20,741 nt of DNA from a virus. Within the stretch, counting starts at the first letter, position 1. Every line of letters starts with the position of its first letter. Below the pieces are notes generated by a model. It searched no databases. It had not been told where the DNA came from and saw only the letters and a program-made list of their open reading frames with translations. The stretch lies in IMG/VR virus record IMGVR_UViG_3300047557_000687, positions 1 through 20,741 of that record, one strand, 5' to 3'. Of the stretch, positions 1 to 7,440 are shown in pieces. The translations under genes and the position numbers were made by a program.

Positions 1-308
1 TCCCTAAACTGTGTAATTAGATTGTCAAAACCCAATTTATAAGCAGCGCTGGAAAAAACCAAAGAGTTATTTAAGTAATTTTGTGGAGTGTCAGCGTTTA
101 AAGCACGGAACATTCCATTGCGACCCCTACCCTTATGGATAATAAAAAGGGTATTGCCTTCTAAAATGCTATAAGTTTGTGGCTCACGAAGCTCCGCAAT
201 AATACTTGCCATAACTGCTGGGGCTGGGTATTCTGATTGAGTCTGCTTTGTTGCAATAGCAACAATCTCAGGAACGGTTAACTTTTTGGTTTTGCTGTCA
301 ACTAACAT
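1..308 (-). CDS. Uncharacterised protein, third gene of acyl cassette (C-terminus cut off by window edge)
   Basis: An open frame starts with ATG at 308-306, directly after the TAA of the ketosynthase gene (TAAATG), with GAGGG a few bases upstream as ribosome binding site. It runs about 102 codons without a stop to the window edge. I do not recognise the family with certainty. It begins MLVDSKTKKLTVPEIVAIA. Its middle (residues 49-65) has a hydrophobic strand TLFIIHKGRGRNGMFRAL, followed by an N-rich helix-like stretch and then AAYKLGFDNLITQF. That strand/helix pattern would fit an acyltransferase (GNAT-like) fold, but no diagnostic motif is visible. Its position directly behind acyl carrier protein and ketosynthase genes suggests that it acts on an acyl chain. 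This is inference from context only. Confidence 0.7.
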   Translation of the reverse strand, partial: MLVDSKTKKLTVPEIVAIATKQTQSEYPAPAVMASIIAELREPQTYSILEGNTLFIIHKGRGRNGMFRALNADTPQNYLNNSLVFSSAAYKLGFDNLITQFR

Positions 309-1436
309 TTACACCCTCGTATCTAGGATTGCAGCTGCATATATATTACCCATTCCAGCAGCTAAACTCAACATTAAGCCTTCAGGTGCATTTTCCTCTT
401 TTGATAGAAACTTGTCATCTGATTCTGTTCTGTTCTTAATTGCTGGAATTACGCCAGAATTAATATCGTCAATCATTAGGCAAGTTTCCAAAAGTCCGCT
501 AGCAGCCACCGTATGACCAATATGTTGTTTATAAGACGTTGCAATGAAATCGTCAAAAATAGTCGTAATCGCTGTTTTCTCTGACTGATTATTAGTTTTA
601 GTTCCAGTGCCATGGGTCTTAATAATCTTAATGTCTTTTGGTTTTACTTTAGCCATTTGCAAAGCACCTTGAATAGCCCGTTGATAGCCCTCTCCGTCTT
701 CCCTTTGACCGATTGGATTGGAGCATCTTTCGGCTGAGACCCAAGCACTGCAAAGCTCTGCTTTCGGATTTATGGAATTTTTTTCCACGGCGGAAGCGGA
801 TTCAAAAATGGCAATAGCAGCCCCCTGTCCCAAAATAAAACCTTGGTTTTTGCTGTCAAAAGCACTCGGAATGGACCCCGCTTCCTCATCTTTTAAAAGC
901 AAATTGGCTTTTGCTTGTCCAAAAAACTCAAGGGTTAGTTTAGACACTTGGTCTTCTAGGGCTAGAACAATGACTCTATCAAAACCCATATAATCTATTA
1001 AGTTTCTAACATCCATCATGGACTTAATGCCAGTAGCGCACGCAGAAGCATCTGTAGCCACGTAATCATAGGCTTCAAATACCGAAGCAATACGTCCAGC
1101 ATAGATATTGGTCATGCTTAAAACGCCTAGCTTGAAGGTATAGTCTAAAGACTGGCTTGGCTTATCCATTTCTTTTGACTTACCGCCAGCCCATCCTTGA
1201 GAGCCAGCAGCTAGCAAGAATCCAGTCTTTCCTTCTACTGGATTGTTTTTGACGTACTCAACTAAGTCTTTAGTAATAACCATATTGGCTACCTCATGGG
1301 GAACATAAGAAAAGCCAGTATGGATTTTTGCCATAGACTGAGGAATTAAGTGGACTCGTTGTGGATAAACAACGTCTGTAAATACCGTAGTTTCCCGTGA
1401 GCATACGGTTCTGTATTGGGTTAGGTAGATTTTCAT
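309..1436 (-). CDS. Beta-ketoacyl-[acyl carrier protein] synthase (FabF/KAS-like), phage-encoded
   Basis: This 375-residue protein has the thiolase-fold ketosynthase signature. Members condense an acyl chain held on the active-site Cys with malonyl-ACP, extending it by two carbons. The nucleophile is Cys133 in DASACATG, matching TACATG of FabF. The first His is His275 in KTHGTGT. A Lys (303) and second His (308) lie in YKQHIGHTVAASG, matching the K...GH pair of KAS enzymes. A GFILGQGAA segment (199-207) matches GFVMGEGAG, with Gln where Glu is usual. A glycine-rich C-terminal strand is also present. FabF is about 410 residues; the shortage lies mostly in the N-terminal half. The ATG overlaps the TGA of the ACP gene (ATGA), so the two are probably co-translated. 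All catalytic residues are intact, so I expect an active enzyme. Chain-length or substrate specificity cannot be read from the sequence. Confidence 0.9.
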   Translation of the reverse strand: MKIYLTQYRTVCSRETTVFTDVVYPQRVHLIPQSMAKIHTGFSYVPHEVANMVITKDLVEYVKNNPVEGKTGFLLAAGSQGWAGGKSKEMDKPSQSLDYTFKLGVLSMTNIYAGRIASVFEAYDYVATDASACATGIKSMMDVRNLIDYMGFDRVIVLALEDQVSKLTLEFFGQAKANLLLKDEEAGSIPSAFDSKNQGFILGQGAAIAIFESASAVEKNSINPKAELCSAWVSAERCSNPIGQREDGEGYQRAIQGALQMAKVKPKDIKIIKTHGTGTKTNNQSEKTAITTIFDDFIATSYKQHIGHTVAASGLLETCLMIDDINSGVIPAIKNRTESDDKFLSKEENAPEGLMLSLAAGMGNIYAAAILDTRV

Positions 1437-1714
1437 TTGACACCACTTAACGCTTCTTCAACGGTTTGTGGGTCTTTAGTCTTTACTTTGTCGATGCAGT
1501 CAAAGAGCTGACCAACAGTCTTAGGACTAAACGACATAGCTTCCTCACTGCTAATTCCGTATATTTCTGACATATACGAAACAATCATGGTGACATCTAG
1601 GCTATCTACGCCAATGTTATAAAACTCATCATCCAGACTAGTTGCCTTTACTTCATCTCCGGCAGCTGGTCTAGCTAGTATGAGTACCTCATTAAATAGT
1701 GCTACTTTGTCCAT
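1433..1714 (-). CDS. Acyl carrier protein
   Basis: This 93-residue acidic protein has the carrier-protein motif NIGVDSLDVTM. Ser38 is the expected 4'-phosphopantetheine attachment site, and the DSL core is intact. Helix II follows (VTMIVSYMSEIYGI), then an acidic loop and a helix (SPKTVGQLFDCIDKV), as in the four-helix ACP fold. Typical ACPs have about 78 residues; the extra length is a C-terminal tail. It must be charged by a holo-ACP synthase, which is not in this window, so a host enzyme or one encoded elsewhere is needed. The gene follows a 36-base spacer and has AGGGGA upstream of its ATG. It overlaps the ketosynthase by four bases. The pairing suggests that it presents substrate to that enzyme, but it could also dock with host fatty acid enzymes. 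Confidence 0.9.
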   Translation of the reverse strand: MDKVALFNEVLILARPAAGDEVKATSLDDEFYNIGVDSLDVTMIVSYMSEIYGISSEEAMSFSPKTVGQLFDCIDKVKTKDPQTVEEALSGVK

Positions 1715-1750
1715 ACAATCCCCTTTTTGTTGCGTTGCAATAAACCATTT

Positions 1751-2089
1751 TTACAGTCCAAGGGTCGAGGCTATCTGTTCGTGAATCGTCAGATGAGTAC
1801 CCAACCAATCGTAAAAATCTTGCTCGGCATTGAAGTCAACATCGAGCATATTAAAGGGGTCAGAAAGCCCTAAATAGAAGGCTAGAGCTTGATGCTCTTG
1901 CTGGTGAGCTAATAGCCAGTCATCTAGGTTTTCTACATAAGCATCCGTAATGGGATACTTGGGATAAAGAATGTTGGAGTCAGCTAAGGTTTCCCAAAAA
2001 AGATAGTGCTGAACTCCGTTTTCAAATAGAAACTCATTTAGCGACTCAACGTTGCCAAATTCCACAATGGATAAAGTTTCCATATTCAA
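1751..2089 (-). CDS. Hypothetical protein, acidic, 112 aa
   Basis: I do not recognise this family. It is an acidic protein rich in aromatic residues and leucine, with several His (QQEHQ, THLTIHEQ), no Cys and no membrane segment. The pattern NMLDVDFNAEQDFYDWLGTHL suggests amphipathic helices. It begins nine bases after the stop of the small membrane protein gene and ends 36 bases before the acyl carrier protein gene, in the same transcription unit. It starts MNMETLSI; either of the first two Met codons could serve. Position gives two options: part of a lysis cluster with the membrane protein upstream, or an accessory gene tied to the acyl cassette downstream. Nothing in the sequence decides between them. 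Confidence 0.75.
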   Translation of the reverse strand: MNMETLSIVEFGNVESLNEFLFENGVQHYLFWETLADSNILYPKYPITDAYVENLDDWLLAHQQEHQALAFYLGLSDPFNMLDVDFNAEQDFYDWLGTHLTIHEQIASTLGL

Positions 2090-2098
2090 GGGTTTACC

Positions 2099-2320
2099 CT
2101 ACCTATCTGCTTTGTTGCGTAACTCTCTATAGATTTCAGCTAGCATCCCTTTAATCTCAGAGATGTCAGATTTGTAATCGTCTTTAGTGACATAGTTTAA
2201 TGGCATAGCACGCACATCATCATCTAATTTGTTCATGGTTCTGCTAATGTTGTTCAGAATCCATCCGCCAAAAAAGCCGGCAATAGCCACTGCAATATTA
2301 AAAAGTATTTGCAAGTCCAT
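2099..2320 (-). CDS. Small membrane protein with C-terminal coiled coil (possible holin-like)
   Basis: This 73-residue protein has one hydrophobic N-terminal segment (residues 4-22, ILFNIAVAIAGFFGGWIL). A polar, charged helix with heptad-like spacing follows (KSDISEIKGMLAEIYRELRN). One membrane span plus a short coiled coil behind the tail fibre gene is a common layout for phage holins of the XhlA/class III type. No endolysin gene is visible next to it, so the lysis role is an inference. Its ATG directly abuts the TAA of the fibre gene (TAAATG), which suggests reinitiation. Alternatively it could be a virion-associated membrane anchor. Confidence 0.75.
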   Translation of the reverse strand: MDLQILFNIAVAIAGFFGGWILNNISRTMNKLDDDVRAMPLNYVTKDDYKSDISEIKGMLAEIYRELRNKADR

Positions 2321-3943
2321 TTAAACAATCACCCATCGTCCAGTAGTTACGGTTACAGTTACGTTGTTTGCTACAGATACGGTTCCAGCCGACATAGCAT
2401 TGTAGCCAGAACCAATGGTTACGTTTGAGCTAACGTTATTTCTGTTAATAACGATACCATTTTCAGCACTAAATAAGCTAGCACTTAGCTGTCCTGTAGA
2501 GGGGTTAAAGTAGAGCTTAGTAGAGCTGACGTTTTCAGTTGTAATTTGACCTGACGTATTAGCCGTCATCGTAATGTAACGGGTGCTATTACTGGTCGTA
2601 TCGTCGGTTAGGCTAATTCCTGTAGCTGGCAAAGCATTGCTAACCCATGCGCCACCAGTAGAGGTCAAAACGTTGCCAGCAGTTCCCGGGCTTGGCAATG
2701 GGGTTGTAACGGAGATAGTTACGTTAGAACGGGTAGTTCCGTCTGCTCCAGCAATGGTAATTCCAGTGCCCGGCAAGAAGTTAATAGTTTGCCGTGTTGC
2801 AACATCTACACCGTTATTTTGGACTCCAACAAGCTGTTGGGTTGTGTTAGCGACCACTGACAAAGTACGGTCTGCGCTTAAATCACCACCACCAGTTAAG
2901 CCAGTCCCAGTATTAATGGCTCGTGTATTCGGTACTGCTCCACTAACTTGATTTACAGAAATTGCTATTGCAACGTTAGAAGCAGAGTTGACTCTGCCAT
3001 AAGAGTCTATTGTGACTTGTGAAACATTAGATGCTGTGCCGTATGTCCCAGCAGTTACTCCAGATGTTGCTAAATCAATAACTGGAGTTGTGCCACCCGT
3101 TGACGTAATCCGTCCAGTAGTTCCAGAAACACTTGTAACGTAACTTCCAGAAGGCTGCTTATTATTAAATGTATTCCAATCCGTGCTTGTCAAATAACCA
3201 TCGGTTGTAGCATTTGCAGCTGGCATTGAAATGGTTGGAGTCGTTCCTCCAGAAGACTGGACTGGAGATGTTGCTCCTACGCTAGTAACTGGATTTGTGC
3301 CGTTTGAAGCAGATGTAATTCGACCTTGCTGGTCAACAGTAATTGTTGAATAAGTATAAGTAGCTGGAGTAACGGCTGTATTGGCTAGGCTAATTGTTCC
3401 AGTGCTAGTAATAGGACCGCCAGTTAATCCAGTTCCCGTTGCAATATTAGTTACCGTTCCCTGTGGAATAGCAACATTAGAAGCGCTAGTTACACTCCCA
3501 TAACCATCTACTGTAACGCTAGCAGCATTAGTACCACCGCCATAAGTTCCAGCAATAACTCCAGATGTGTTTAAAGTTAGGGTTACATTAGAGGCAAGAT
3601 TGCCTCCACCAGCCAAACCAGCTCCGGCAATAATGCTTACGGTATTTGGAACTGCTCCCGGTATATTGGCAACTGTTAGGGTAACGACTCCAGTTTGACC
3701 GTTAACAGAAACTACGGCTTCAGAGTTATCGACTTTTTGCCAAACAGAGCCGTTAAATACAGCCCAGTCATTAACTTGCCAGTCGGTAATGCCGTCAAGG
3801 TTTGTATTGCCAGCTACCGATACTAGGTAGTAGTAACCCTTAGTACCAATGCCACTAGCGAGTGTTGGCGTATTAGTACTAGCATCCCATGTGCCTTGGT
3901 AATTTAATGAACCAGACGCACCACCGGCAGCGACCTTGAGCAT
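2321..3943 (-). CDS. Tail fibre / adhesin with internal repeats
   Basis: This 540-residue Ser/Thr/Gly/Asn/Val-rich beta protein is typical of phage fibre shafts. The N-terminal part (residues 14-73) has the YQGTWDAST...YYYLVSVAG...WQVNDWAVFNGSVWQKVD pattern found in many fibre proteins, followed by VVSVNGQTGVVTL. The shaft has a repeat of the type AGTYG-x(5-8)-VT(I/V)D-x-YG-x-V-x-SASNVAI near residues 129-159 and 296-326, with a diverged copy at 191-215 (ITVDQQGRITSASNG). GTGLTGG-type turns occur near 108-114, 170-176 and 346-352. The C-terminus (508-540) carries a VTIGSGYNAMSAG...GRWVIV cap that is also found on a second protein, encoded at 8503-9072. It is the last fibre gene before the membrane protein. 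The likely role is host attachment or structural extension of the fibre. Confidence 0.85.
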   Translation of the reverse strand: MLKVAAGGASGSLNYQGTWDASTNTPTLASGIGTKGYYYLVSVAGNTNLDGITDWQVNDWAVFNGSVWQKVDNSEAVVSVNGQTGVVTLTVANIPGAVPNTVSIIAGAGLAGGGNLASNVTLTLNTSGVIAGTYGGGTNAASVTVDGYGSVTSASNVAIPQGTVTNIATGTGLTGGPITSTGTISLANTAVTPATYTYSTITVDQQGRITSASNGTNPVTSVGATSPVQSSGGTTPTISMPAANATTDGYLTSTDWNTFNNKQPSGSYVTSVSGTTGRITSTGGTTPVIDLATSGVTAGTYGTASNVSQVTIDSYGRVNSASNVAIAISVNQVSGAVPNTRAINTGTGLTGGGDLSADRTLSVVANTTQQLVGVQNNGVDVATRQTINFLPGTGITIAGADGTTRSNVTISVTTPLPSPGTAGNVLTSTGGAWVSNALPATGISLTDDTTSNSTRYITMTANTSGQITTENVSSTKLYFNPSTGQLSASLFSAENGIVINRNNVSSNVTIGSGYNAMSAGTVSVANNVTVTVTTGRWVIV

Positions 3944-4291
3944 TTATAGTCCATCTCCGGGAACAATGTACAAGTCAGCAGTATTAGCTGCAGTAATCGC
4001 TGTAAAGTATGCGTTGGGCTGGAATGTCAAAATCTCATCGGTATTCGGTAGCAAATAAAGCACTGCGCTAGCATTAGCTCCAGAGCCAGTCGGAATGACG
4101 CAGTTGGTTTGGGCGATATTTGCCGTTTCTCCCCACGACAAAAAGGCTCCTTGAGTGCCAGAGGAGTTAATAATGCGATATTGATTGCCACCGAGCGTTG
4201 TAGAGCTAACTTGAACGGCTGATGGATACGAAGTCGCTGCTTGAATTTTGACTGTTTTGCCACACGGCGTAAAGGCTGCTGGGACGGACAT
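3944..4291 (-). CDS. Hypothetical virion-associated protein, 115 aa
   Basis: The protein is beta-rich and soluble, beginning MSVPAAFTPCGKTVKIQAA and ending TADLYIVPGDGL, with no charged clusters. The predicted alternation of strands (QYRIINSSG, FLSWGETANIA, AVLYLLPNTDEILTF) suits a small beta-sandwich, such as a decoration or fibre-adaptor domain. It resembles the small head and tail beta proteins encoded at 11783-12547 in composition. Its stop directly abuts the start of the 540-residue fibre gene (TAAATG), so it may be an accessory subunit of that fibre. The family is not identified. GGAGCC lies just upstream of its ATG as a ribosome binding site. Confidence 0.75.
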   Translation of the reverse strand: MSVPAAFTPCGKTVKIQAATSYPSAVQVSSTTLGGNQYRIINSSGTQGAFLSWGETANIAQTNCVIPTGSGANASAVLYLLPNTDEILTFQPNAYFTAITAANTADLYIVPGDGL

Positions 4292-4300
4292 TATGGCTCC

Positions 4301-4507
4301 TTATGGCAAGCTATTAATAAAGGCTTCTGCATCTTTTTGTGACATAACGTCACCATCTGCATTTTGCAGTTCTGCACCAGCTAAGACATCTTTTTTGAAG
4401 GTTTGGTAGTCAGTGTTGTCGGGGTCGAATGGGATGCAAGCGTTGTCAGTTGTGCGAATTACACAATTTGCAATATTTCCAAAAGTATCTTTACATTTTT
4501 TATACAT
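4301..4507 (-). CDS. Small fibre-associated protein, 68 aa
   Basis: The protein contains IPFDPDNTDYQTFKKDVLAG, a pattern (PxDPxNTDYQ.F) that recurs in small phage proteins encoded next to tail fibres and resembles part of tail fibre assembly chaperones. It has four Lys and two Cys near the N-terminus (MYKKCKDTFGNIANCV) and an acidic C-terminal helix. The ATG overlaps the TAA of the fibre gene encoded at 4507-5634 by one base (TAATG), so translation is probably coupled to it. Likely role: chaperone or cofactor for the adjacent adhesin (inferred from position and motif). Confidence 0.75.
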   Translation of the reverse strand: MYKKCKDTFGNIANCVIRTTDNACIPFDPDNTDYQTFKKDVLAGAELQNADGDVMSQKDAEAFINSLP

Positions 4508-5634
4508 TATAGCTCCGCAGAAAGATTAAAAGCAGTAGAGTAATTGCCTGGAGAATCAATATATAAACAAGTTGCAAATCCATTTGTATAACCGCTTGCA
4601 GTTAATGCAATGTCATATTCAATCCTTGTCGTAGTAACATACGAAACGGTAATGCTTGATATTGCTCCAGTAGAAACAGTCCCATCAAAAAACCTTGCGT
4701 TACCAGTTGTTCCGACTTGTGAAATTGTTGTTGAAGGCGCTACTCTCATCCATGTTGCTAATGAACACGCTGCTCTACCAGCAGCGCTTGAGCCTGAAAC
4801 CACGCCTCTTAGTGGAGGGTCTATAATTCTTTGAAAATACCTCTGACACAAAGCCAATTCAGTTCCATAAGGTCTGTAATCAAAGCTAGTAGCTGTAGAG
4901 CCTACCTCAAGCTGAACTCCTGTGATGTAGAAAGTTGCTCCGTTTGTGCCGACTACGGATGTTGCTCCTGTAGCTGAAAGAAAATTTGATGATGCCCAAG
5001 CTCCAGCGGTTCCGCTATAAGTAGAACCCATGCCAAGACCAAATATCACACTCATTCCGTTGCCATTAGTTGTTAGCCAAGTGCCAGTTGTATCACCAGC
5101 AATAGTTACAGATTTTTGTTCCCAAGTATTTGCAGATGAAATGGTATATGCAAAAGGGTAACTTCTGGTAGCATTTGCATTTCTTAAAGCCCCACCAAAT
5201 GTTCCAGTAAGGCTAGAGCGCACCCAAAAAGAAAGTGTTACTGTTTTTGCTGTTGATTTTCCAAAATCAAAATCTGCAACATTAAAGCCTTCTACACGCT
5301 GAACACAGGCAAAATAATCTCCTGCTGCAACAGAATATGACGATGATGATGTGTAACCAATGTAATTTGTAAACCCAGCAGGTGGGGTTACAGAACCAGC
5401 GTTTTGTTGGATTGTTAATTTAGATGTTTGGGATGCTTCATTTACCCACCTATCAACAACAAAAACACCATCATTTCCAGTAACACTAGCACCAGCATTA
5501 CGCTGGTCAATCACGCACGCACCATTAATGATGCGGTTCTTGAACTGCGTTACTGGTACAAGGTACTCGGCAGTATTAGTACCATTATAGGTTGGTGTCG
5601 TGATGCCGGTGCTGCCAGAAATGACTACGGGCAT
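4507..5634 (-). CDS. Tail fibre / adhesin with carbohydrate-binding-like jelly-roll domain
   Basis: I place the start at the ATG at 5634-5632 (375 residues, MPVVISGSTGITTPTY). It has a strong AGGAG about eight bases upstream and forms TAATG with the stop of the endonuclease gene. The longer frame reaching 5652 would add six residues inside that gene. The N-terminus is a short fibre-attachment module, followed by FKNRIINGACVIDQRN...VDRW, a common entry segment of phage receptor-binding proteins. The middle has YFACVQRVEGFNVADFDFG, KTVTLSFWVRSSLTGTFGG and TYSGTAGAWASSNF. This layout is typical of galactose-binding-like jelly rolls in aquatic phage fibres. GATFYITGVQLEVGS and FDYRPYGTELALCQRY close that domain, and a variable C-terminal strand domain follows. 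Likely role: binding of a host surface glycan. Confidence 0.88.
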   Translation of the reverse strand: MPVVISGSTGITTPTYNGTNTAEYLVPVTQFKNRIINGACVIDQRNAGASVTGNDGVFVVDRWVNEASQTSKLTIQQNAGSVTPPAGFTNYIGYTSSSSYSVAAGDYFACVQRVEGFNVADFDFGKSTAKTVTLSFWVRSSLTGTFGGALRNANATRSYPFAYTISSANTWEQKSVTIAGDTTGTWLTTNGNGMSVIFGLGMGSTYSGTAGAWASSNFLSATGATSVVGTNGATFYITGVQLEVGSTATSFDYRPYGTELALCQRYFQRIIDPPLRGVVSGSSAAGRAACSLATWMRVAPSTTISQVGTTGNARFFDGTVSTGAISSITVSYVTTTRIEYDIALTASGYTNGFATCLYIDSPGNYSTAFNLSAEL

Positions 5635-6332
5635 TATCTTACTCCTTTGCAATTATCAAAGTGCCATCTATTACCAGCGCCTTTACTATGACCGCTTGTA
5701 TTGCAATGCGGGCAAATCCAAGCCTGTAATTTGGCTAATTCTTTCATTTTGTCGTTGTGCTCTTGCGACATTTTCATACCTTTTTTACCCGATGGTTTAC
5801 CAATCTTAACCAATCTCATACGCTCAATAGTTTCAGGTTTGTGTTTTTTACCAGCCATTTGAGATGGTTTGCCTTTGTGAGCATCAGACATACGCTGACG
5901 GTATTCAGGGTCTTGCCATAACTTTGCTACACCAGCGCTTAATTTAGCTTTGACTTCTTCATTCCAAGCCTTACCCTTGTTCCAAGCAACGGTTAAACCC
6001 TTTTTGCCTAGATTCCAACGATTAATTGGTGGCTTGTTACCACCTTTTACCAAGTTCCATCCAATCTTATCGGCTGGTCTTAGTTTTGCTTCAATCTCTA
6101 GGCAGTAATCTTCTTTGCCAATTAACACCTTTTCTTTGACTAAGTTATCCCAACCATACTTGTTGATTGCGTTCTTTAGGTATCTGTTTTGGGTTAATTT
6201 AAGATGCTCCCAAATTCTGCGTTCAAACCGCTTAGAAATGCCTACATAGCCTTGACGCAAGATGTCAGTATGTTCGGGTCTGTGAACCCAATAAACACAG
6301 CTAACGGCTTCAGGGCTAGGCACAAATGCCAT
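5634..6332 (-). CDS. GIY-YIG homing endonuclease with NUMOD3 repeats and zinc finger
   Basis: This 232-residue protein has three parts. Residues 11-95 form a GIY-YIG nuclease: CVYWVH is the GIY strand, GYVGIS the YIG strand, Arg38/39 in FERRIWEH the conserved Arg, and Glu79/81 in CLEIEAKLRP the metal-binding Glu. Residues about 105-200 hold NUMOD3-type DNA-binding repeats (WNLGKKG, AWNKGKAWNEEVKAKLS, GKKHKPETIERM, GKKGMKMSQEHNDKM). Residues 207-228 form a C-x2-C...H-x3-C zinc finger (CPHC, HFDNC). The set is the standard build of free-standing phage homing endonucleases. It sits between two virion genes with a TAATG overlap downstream, so it is integrated into the operon. No intron or split gene is seen around it. 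Confidence 0.9.
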   Translation of the reverse strand: MAFVPSPEAVSCVYWVHRPEHTDILRQGYVGISKRFERRIWEHLKLTQNRYLKNAINKYGWDNLVKEKVLIGKEDYCLEIEAKLRPADKIGWNLVKGGNKPPINRWNLGKKGLTVAWNKGKAWNEEVKAKLSAGVAKLWQDPEYRQRMSDAHKGKPSQMAGKKHKPETIERMRLVKIGKPSGKKGMKMSQEHNDKMKELAKLQAWICPHCNTSGHSKGAGNRWHFDNCKGVR

Positions 6333-6333
6333 A

Positions 6334-6594
6334 TTACGCTCCTAATCTTTTGGCTTGTTCAGCCTTAAATGTTTCGTATGCTTGGCGAACTTCAGGTGTC
6401 CATGCGGCATTGCAAATATCTTTGACCTTTTGTTCTTGACCGCTAATGTCCATATCAGGAGTTAATACCCAACGGTGGAATGTGCGAGATACAAATTCAC
6501 CATCTCGTTCAATAATGGTAGCCTGACGGACTTGAATATTCCAATCATTTACGACTTCAATTTTGTCAATTTCTGTGCGTTCTGTAAGTGCCAT
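6334..6594 (-). CDS. Hypothetical protein, 86 aa, fibre-module associated
   Basis: A small soluble protein in which residues 5-25 (ERTEIDKIEVVNDWNIQVRQ) look like two strands. RDGEFVSRTFHRWVLTPDMDISGQ and WTPEVRQAYETFKAEQ follow. I recall similar small proteins beside fibre genes of marine and freshwater phages, with the same TFHR...LTPDMDISGQ core, but I know of no function. The ATG is preceded by AAGGTAAATAAA, a modest ribosome binding site. It lies one base upstream of the homing endonuclease gene. The 43-base gap before it (6595-6637) holds only the leader. Confidence 0.75.
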   Translation of the reverse strand: MALTERTEIDKIEVVNDWNIQVRQATIIERDGEFVSRTFHRWVLTPDMDISGQEQKVKDICNAAWTPEVRQAYETFKAEQAKRLGA

Positions 6595-6637
6595 TTTATT
6601 TACCTTATAAATATCCAGTTAGACTAATCTTATCTAG

Positions 6638-7270
6638 TTAAGTCCAAAGAATAATTGTGCCTAAAAGTCGACTATTGTTTGTGAAATTTGTTTCATTCAA
6701 ATTACTGGAACCAGCCGTTCCTTGATAGCGTAATTCAACTGATGTCTGACCTTCATCTATTGTGTTTGTGTAACAGTTATCAGGCAAACTAGACATTCCT
6801 TCCCAATATGCTGGAAGCATTGAACCATAATTACCACTAACAACCCTTGAATTAAATGGTAGCCCACCTAAACTTGCAGCCCCACCTGAAGAACCTCTGT
6901 TACTTAATTTGACATCAAAAGTGCAAGTTACAATGTTGCCAACTTTTGTATAAAAACCTCTTTGATAAACATAAGTTAATCCAGCAGAAGCACCAGCAAA
7001 CCTAATTGTAGGCGACCAAGTTCCTTCTTCATAATCATCTAGCGTATTAGCGTCTGAACTTGCTGAAGCAGTAGCTGGAAATGTAATACCAGCACCGCTA
7101 GTCGATGCAGTAGCGTTACCAACGCCTAAACAGTTTGCTACTTGTACGCCTAAAGAAGTATTAATCGTTACAGCAGTATTACCATTATTCGTCTGAATGG
7201 CTAAGTTACCAGAGTTATCACCCGTTATGGCTACTCCAGTGGTAGTAGTGGCATTGATGATTGAGGGCAT
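6638..7270 (-). CDS. Tail fibre / tail-tip adhesin, 210 aa
   Basis: The N-terminus has MPSIINATTTTGVAITGDNSGNLAIQTNNG, a short repetitive beta stem. A segment around LGVGNATASTSGAGITF and NTLDDYEEGTWSPTI follows. The latter is a common junction leading into a receptor-binding tip. The C-terminal domain (residues about 90-210) contains YTKVGNIVTCTFDV, SSGGAASLGGLPF and SVELRYQGTAG, a pattern found at phage fibre ends. AAGGAG lies eight bases upstream of ATG. The start overlaps the stop of the small gene at 7270-7440 (TAATG). The likely role is a short adhesin with variable receptor specificity. Confidence 0.85.
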   Translation of the reverse strand: MPSIINATTTTGVAITGDNSGNLAIQTNNGNTAVTINTSLGVQVANCLGVGNATASTSGAGITFPATASASSDANTLDDYEEGTWSPTIRFAGASAGLTYVYQRGFYTKVGNIVTCTFDVKLSNRGSSGGAASLGGLPFNSRVVSGNYGSMLPAYWEGMSSLPDNCYTNTIDEGQTSVELRYQGTAGSSNLNETNFTNNSRLLGTIILWT

Positions 7271-7440
7271 TATTTAACTCCTTCTAACTGCTTATCTGTT
7301 GGTCTAGCAAGAGTAGGATGTTCCCACTTAGCAATGTAATCGCCTTTGCCGTCTGAATCGTTTTGCAGTGTAATTACAGTCATAAAGTCTTTATCTTCAA
7401 GACTTGGGTATAGTGCTTTAATTTTGTCGTATAAAGTCAT
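7270..7440 (-). CDS. Small XkdW-like fibre-associated protein, 56 aa
   Basis: A short gene easily missed because of its length. The protein begins MTLYDKIKALYPSLEDKDFM and ends GDYIAKWEHPTLARPTDKQL plus EGVK. The core VITLQNDSDGKGDYIAKWEHPTLARPT is highly characteristic of small proteins encoded next to phage tail fibres and related to the C-terminal part of the XkdW family. Its ATG overlaps the TAA of the upstream adhesin gene (TAATG). Its own TAA overlaps the ATG of the next adhesin in the same way, so it is wedged between two fibres. A role as a cofactor or chaperone for an adhesin is an inference. Confidence 0.85.
   Translation of the reverse strand: MTLYDKIKALYPSLEDKDFMTVITLQNDSDGKGDYIAKWEHPTLARPTDKQLEGVK

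Noticed and set aside
1715-1750. TTGC-GTT-GCAA inverted repeat (plus 1730-1740) in the gap before the acyl carrier protein gene, as an operator or terminator
   Set aside because: The arms are four bases, there are no promoter hexamers, and it lies in a 36-base leader where such a repeat is likely by chance.
5635-5652. Longer start for the adhesin gene (MQRSKI...)
   Set aside because: The extra six residues fall in the endonuclease gene, and the strong AGGAG and TAATG junction both favour the ATG at 5634.
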